Shown in pieces: positions 6,489 to 7,601 of a DNA stretch of 7,601 nt (position 1 is its first letter; each line of letters begins with the position of its first letter). Location of the stretch: positions 1 to 7,601 of the forward strand of contig JAHDBX010000034.1 of NCBI GenBank assembly GCA_020630145.1, given 5' to 3'. Position numbers and translations under genes: made by a program. A model generated the notes under the pieces. It made no database searches. It was not told the origin of the DNA and saw only the letters and a program-made list of their open reading frames with translations. The stretch comes from Gammaproteobacteria bacterium. Its GTDB lineage: Bacteria; Pseudomonadota; Gammaproteobacteria; HTCC5015.

Positions 6489-6493
6489 TCATT

Positions 6494-7432
6494 ATGTCTC
6501 TACGTAAGAAAATCAGTTCAATCTTTATGATTGCACTTGTAAGTCTTTTTATGTCTGCAAATGTGCAAGCAGATGGCGAAAAGTTCGTTTTAATTAGTCA
6601 TGCTCCTGATTCGGATTCTTGGTGGAACACTATCAAAAATGCAATCAGACAAGCTGGTGAAGATGTGAACGTTAGCGTTCAATATCAAAACCCACCTACA
6701 GGTGATCTTGCTGATATGGCTAGAATCATTGATCAAGCTGTTGCACGTAACCCAGATGGTATCATTGTGACTATCGCTGATTATGATGTATTAAGAGGTC
6801 CTATCTCTAAAGCAGTTAAAAAAGGTATTCCTGTTGTAACTATCAACTCTGGTACTCACAAACAAAGTGAAGCGCTAGGTGCGATGTTCCACGTTGGTCA
6901 GCCTGAATATGATGCTGGCTTTGGTGCTGGTAAAAAAGCAAAAGCTGCTGGTGCGAAAAGCTTCTTATGTGTTAACCACTACATTGAAAACCCTGCTTCT
7001 GTAGAGCGTTGTCAAGGTATTGCTGATGCAATGGGCGTATCTTTAAAAGGTAACATGATTGATTCTGGTATTGACCCAGTTGAAATTCAAAAGAAAGTCG
7101 AAGCATTCATGCGTTCTAAGCCAAACACTGATGCAGTTATCACTTTAGGTCCTACATCAGCTCATCCTACAATCAGAGCTCTTAAGGGTAATGATGATGT
7201 TTACTTCGCAACATTTGATTTAAGTGGCGAAATTGCTACTGCAATTAAAGCGGGTACAATTGAGTTTGGTATTGATCAACAACCATACTTACAAGGTTAC
7301 TTACCTGTAGTTGCGTTGGCACTAAATGTTCGTTATGGTCTTGCTCCTGCAAACCACATCAACTCAGGTCCTGGTTTCGTAACTAAATCTAACATTGGTT
7401 TAGTTGAGAAGTTCGCTGGCGAAATTCGCTAA
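6494..7432 (+). CDS. Periplasmic sugar/polyol-binding protein of ABC importer (Peripl_BP_4 type)
   Basis: A 312-residue substrate receptor of the periplasm. Residues 1-26 are a Sec signal peptide: RKK at 4-6, a hydrophobic core, and cleavage expected after NVQA, leaving a mature protein starting DGEKF. The mature part fits the two-lobed ribose/galactose-binding fold: the first strand FVLISHAPDSDSWW at 31-44, QNPPTGDLADMARIIDQAVA at 65-84, IVTIADYD at 91-98, FDLS at 241-244 with D242 a likely ligand contact, and GIDQQPYLQGY at 259-269. C159 and C173 lie in CVNHYIENPASVERC, a pattern I recall from FrcB-like proteins, and may form a disulfide. The gene is divergent from its presumed permease and ATPase, not in line with them. 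The start follows a strong GGAGGAG site. A GC-rich hairpin follows the stop. Inositol is the contextual ligand; other polyols or ribose/fructose remain possible. Confidence 0.93.
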   Translation: MSLRKKISSIFMIALVSLFMSANVQADGEKFVLISHAPDSDSWWNTIKNAIRQAGEDVNVSVQYQNPPTGDLADMARIIDQAVARNPDGIIVTIADYDVLRGPISKAVKKGIPVVTINSGTHKQSEALGAMFHVGQPEYDAGFGAGKKAKAAGAKSFLCVNHYIENPASVERCQGIADAMGVSLKGNMIDSGIDPVEIQKKVEAFMRSKPNTDAVITLGPTSAHPTIRALKGNDDVYFATFDLSGEIATAIKAGTIEFGIDQQPYLQGYLPVVALALNVRYGLAPANHINSGPGFVTKSNIGLVEKFAGEIR

Positions 7433-7439
7433 GCTTCTA

Positions 7440-7452
7440 ACCTAAGTTAGGT
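7440..7452 (+). repeat. Small dyad ACCTAAGTTAGGT followed by ATTTTT
   Basis: Perfect six-base arms surround a central G, 8 bases after the binding-protein stop, and ATTTTT follows. The RNA stem would be only 4-5 bp, so at best it is a weak terminator or a minor element ahead of the strong hairpin. Confidence 0.3.
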
Positions 7453-7456
7453 ATTT

Positions 7457-7488
7457 TTGCCCGCTCTCTGGCTCCAGGGGGCGGGCAA
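7457..7488 (+). terminator. Strong hairpin after the binding-protein gene, terminator or attenuator
   Basis: TTGCCCGC at 7457-7464 pairs with GCGGGCAA at 7481-7488, and the stem continues inward through 7465-7470 and 7475-7480 with two G-U pairs, closing on the loop GCTC at 7471-7474. That is 14 bp, GC-rich in AT-rich DNA. Only AATATTTAT-like sequence follows on the plus strand, a weak U-run. It probably stops or limits read-through into the next gene, or protects the 3' end of an abundant mRNA. Confidence 0.65.
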
Positions 7489-7586
7489 TATTTATCCCTT
7501 TACTGTACAATTGGAATGTTGGGGGATTGTCTTTTATAGATCAAAAATTCATTTAATAAAAATAATCTGGTTGTGAGAGGCGGATC
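7489..7586 (+). other. Short non-coding gap with a weak possible promoter
   Basis: TTGGAA at 7511-7516 and TATAGA at 7535-7540 with an 18-base gap resemble a weak promoter for the gene starting at 7587. TTTAAT at 7552-7557 is another -10-like string. Nothing else is recognised. Confidence 0.25.
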
Positions 7587-7601
7587 ATGAGTAGTGTAGT
7601 T
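7587..7601 (+). CDS. Start of an unidentified gene, cut by window edge
   Basis: An ATG at 7587-7589 begins the five residues MSSVV before the window ends. GAGAGG at 7575-7580 lies 6 bases upstream, a good ribosome binding site, and the frame is open to the edge. Five residues do not allow identification. Its position downstream of the binding protein suggests a further importer, regulator or inositol gene, but that is guesswork. Confidence 0.4.

Larger units (their letters stand above)
6057..6493. promoter_or_regulatory. Divergent control region between permease and binding-protein genes
   Basis: This 437-base AT-rich stretch separates the start codons of the two halves of one importer, so it must carry promoters in both directions. 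TGCGTCAA occurs twice on the plus strand (6168-6175, 6347-6354), giving TTGACG on the minus strand as a possible -35; the copy at 6349-6354 has AAAAAT 18 bases downstream. Also present are tandem TAGATAAAT repeats (6108-6127), TTGCATAT at 6221-6228 resembling elements upstream of iolC, a pyrimidine-rich tract at about 6234-6275, and a leader dyad at 6423-6451. A 72-codon minus-strand open frame here shows no family resemblance and is not called. Confidence 0.6.

Noticed and set aside
6473..6493. Upstream TTG start extending the binding protein by seven residues
   Set aside because: The strong GGAGGAG site lies between this TTG and the ATG at 6494, and the added residues would precede a complete signal peptide.
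1..7601. CRISPR arrays, insertion sequences, tRNA or rRNA genes
   Set aside because: No regularly spaced repeats, transposase-like frames, terminal inverted repeats or cloverleaf-like segments were seen on either strand.

Overview
The window holds part of an inositol catabolism locus together with a sugar-type ABC importer. The organism is probably a low-GC, marine-type gammaproteobacterium. That placement rests on the AT-rich intergenic DNA, strong GGAGG-type ribosome binding sites, a Gram-negative Sec signal peptide on a periplasmic binding protein, and an IolC that carries a C-terminal DUF2090 domain, an arrangement common in Proteobacteria. The taxonomy is inference only.

Layout from left to right. 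Positions 1-1750 (minus strand) hold iolD, which runs off the left edge and lacks its C-terminal end. Positions 1752-3689 (minus) hold an iolC whose sugar-kinase half is fused to a DUF2090 aldolase-like half. The two genes are separated by one base, and the iolD ribosome binding site lies inside the last codons of iolC, so they form an operon. Positions 3690-4127 are a 438-base non-coding stretch rich in dyads, including a perfect 15-bp inverted repeat, a TGGCAA/TTGCCA operator-like site and several TTGCA-type motifs. Positions 4128-4934 and 4944-6056 (both minus) are a single-domain ABC ATPase and a RbsC/FrcC-type permease, nine bases apart and transcribed permease first. Positions 6057-6493 are a divergent control region. 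Positions 6494-7432 (plus) encode the periplasmic binding protein of the same importer. A strong GC-rich hairpin follows it, and the first five codons of another plus-strand gene lie at the right edge.

Proposed working of the locus. The binding protein captures a polyol or sugar, most simply myo-inositol judging from the neighbours, and the permease with two copies of the ATPase imports it. After oxidation and dehydration by enzymes not in the window (IolG, IolE), IolD opens the ring. After isomerisation (IolB, not in the window), IolC phosphorylates the product and its C-terminal domain probably cleaves it to dihydroxyacetone phosphate and malonate semialdehyde. The genes belong to known families. 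The less ordinary parts are the kinase-aldolase fusion, the single-domain ATPase of FrcA type, the binding protein split onto the opposite strand, and a set of candidate operators shared by the two non-coding regions. I did not find a convincing wholly new system here.
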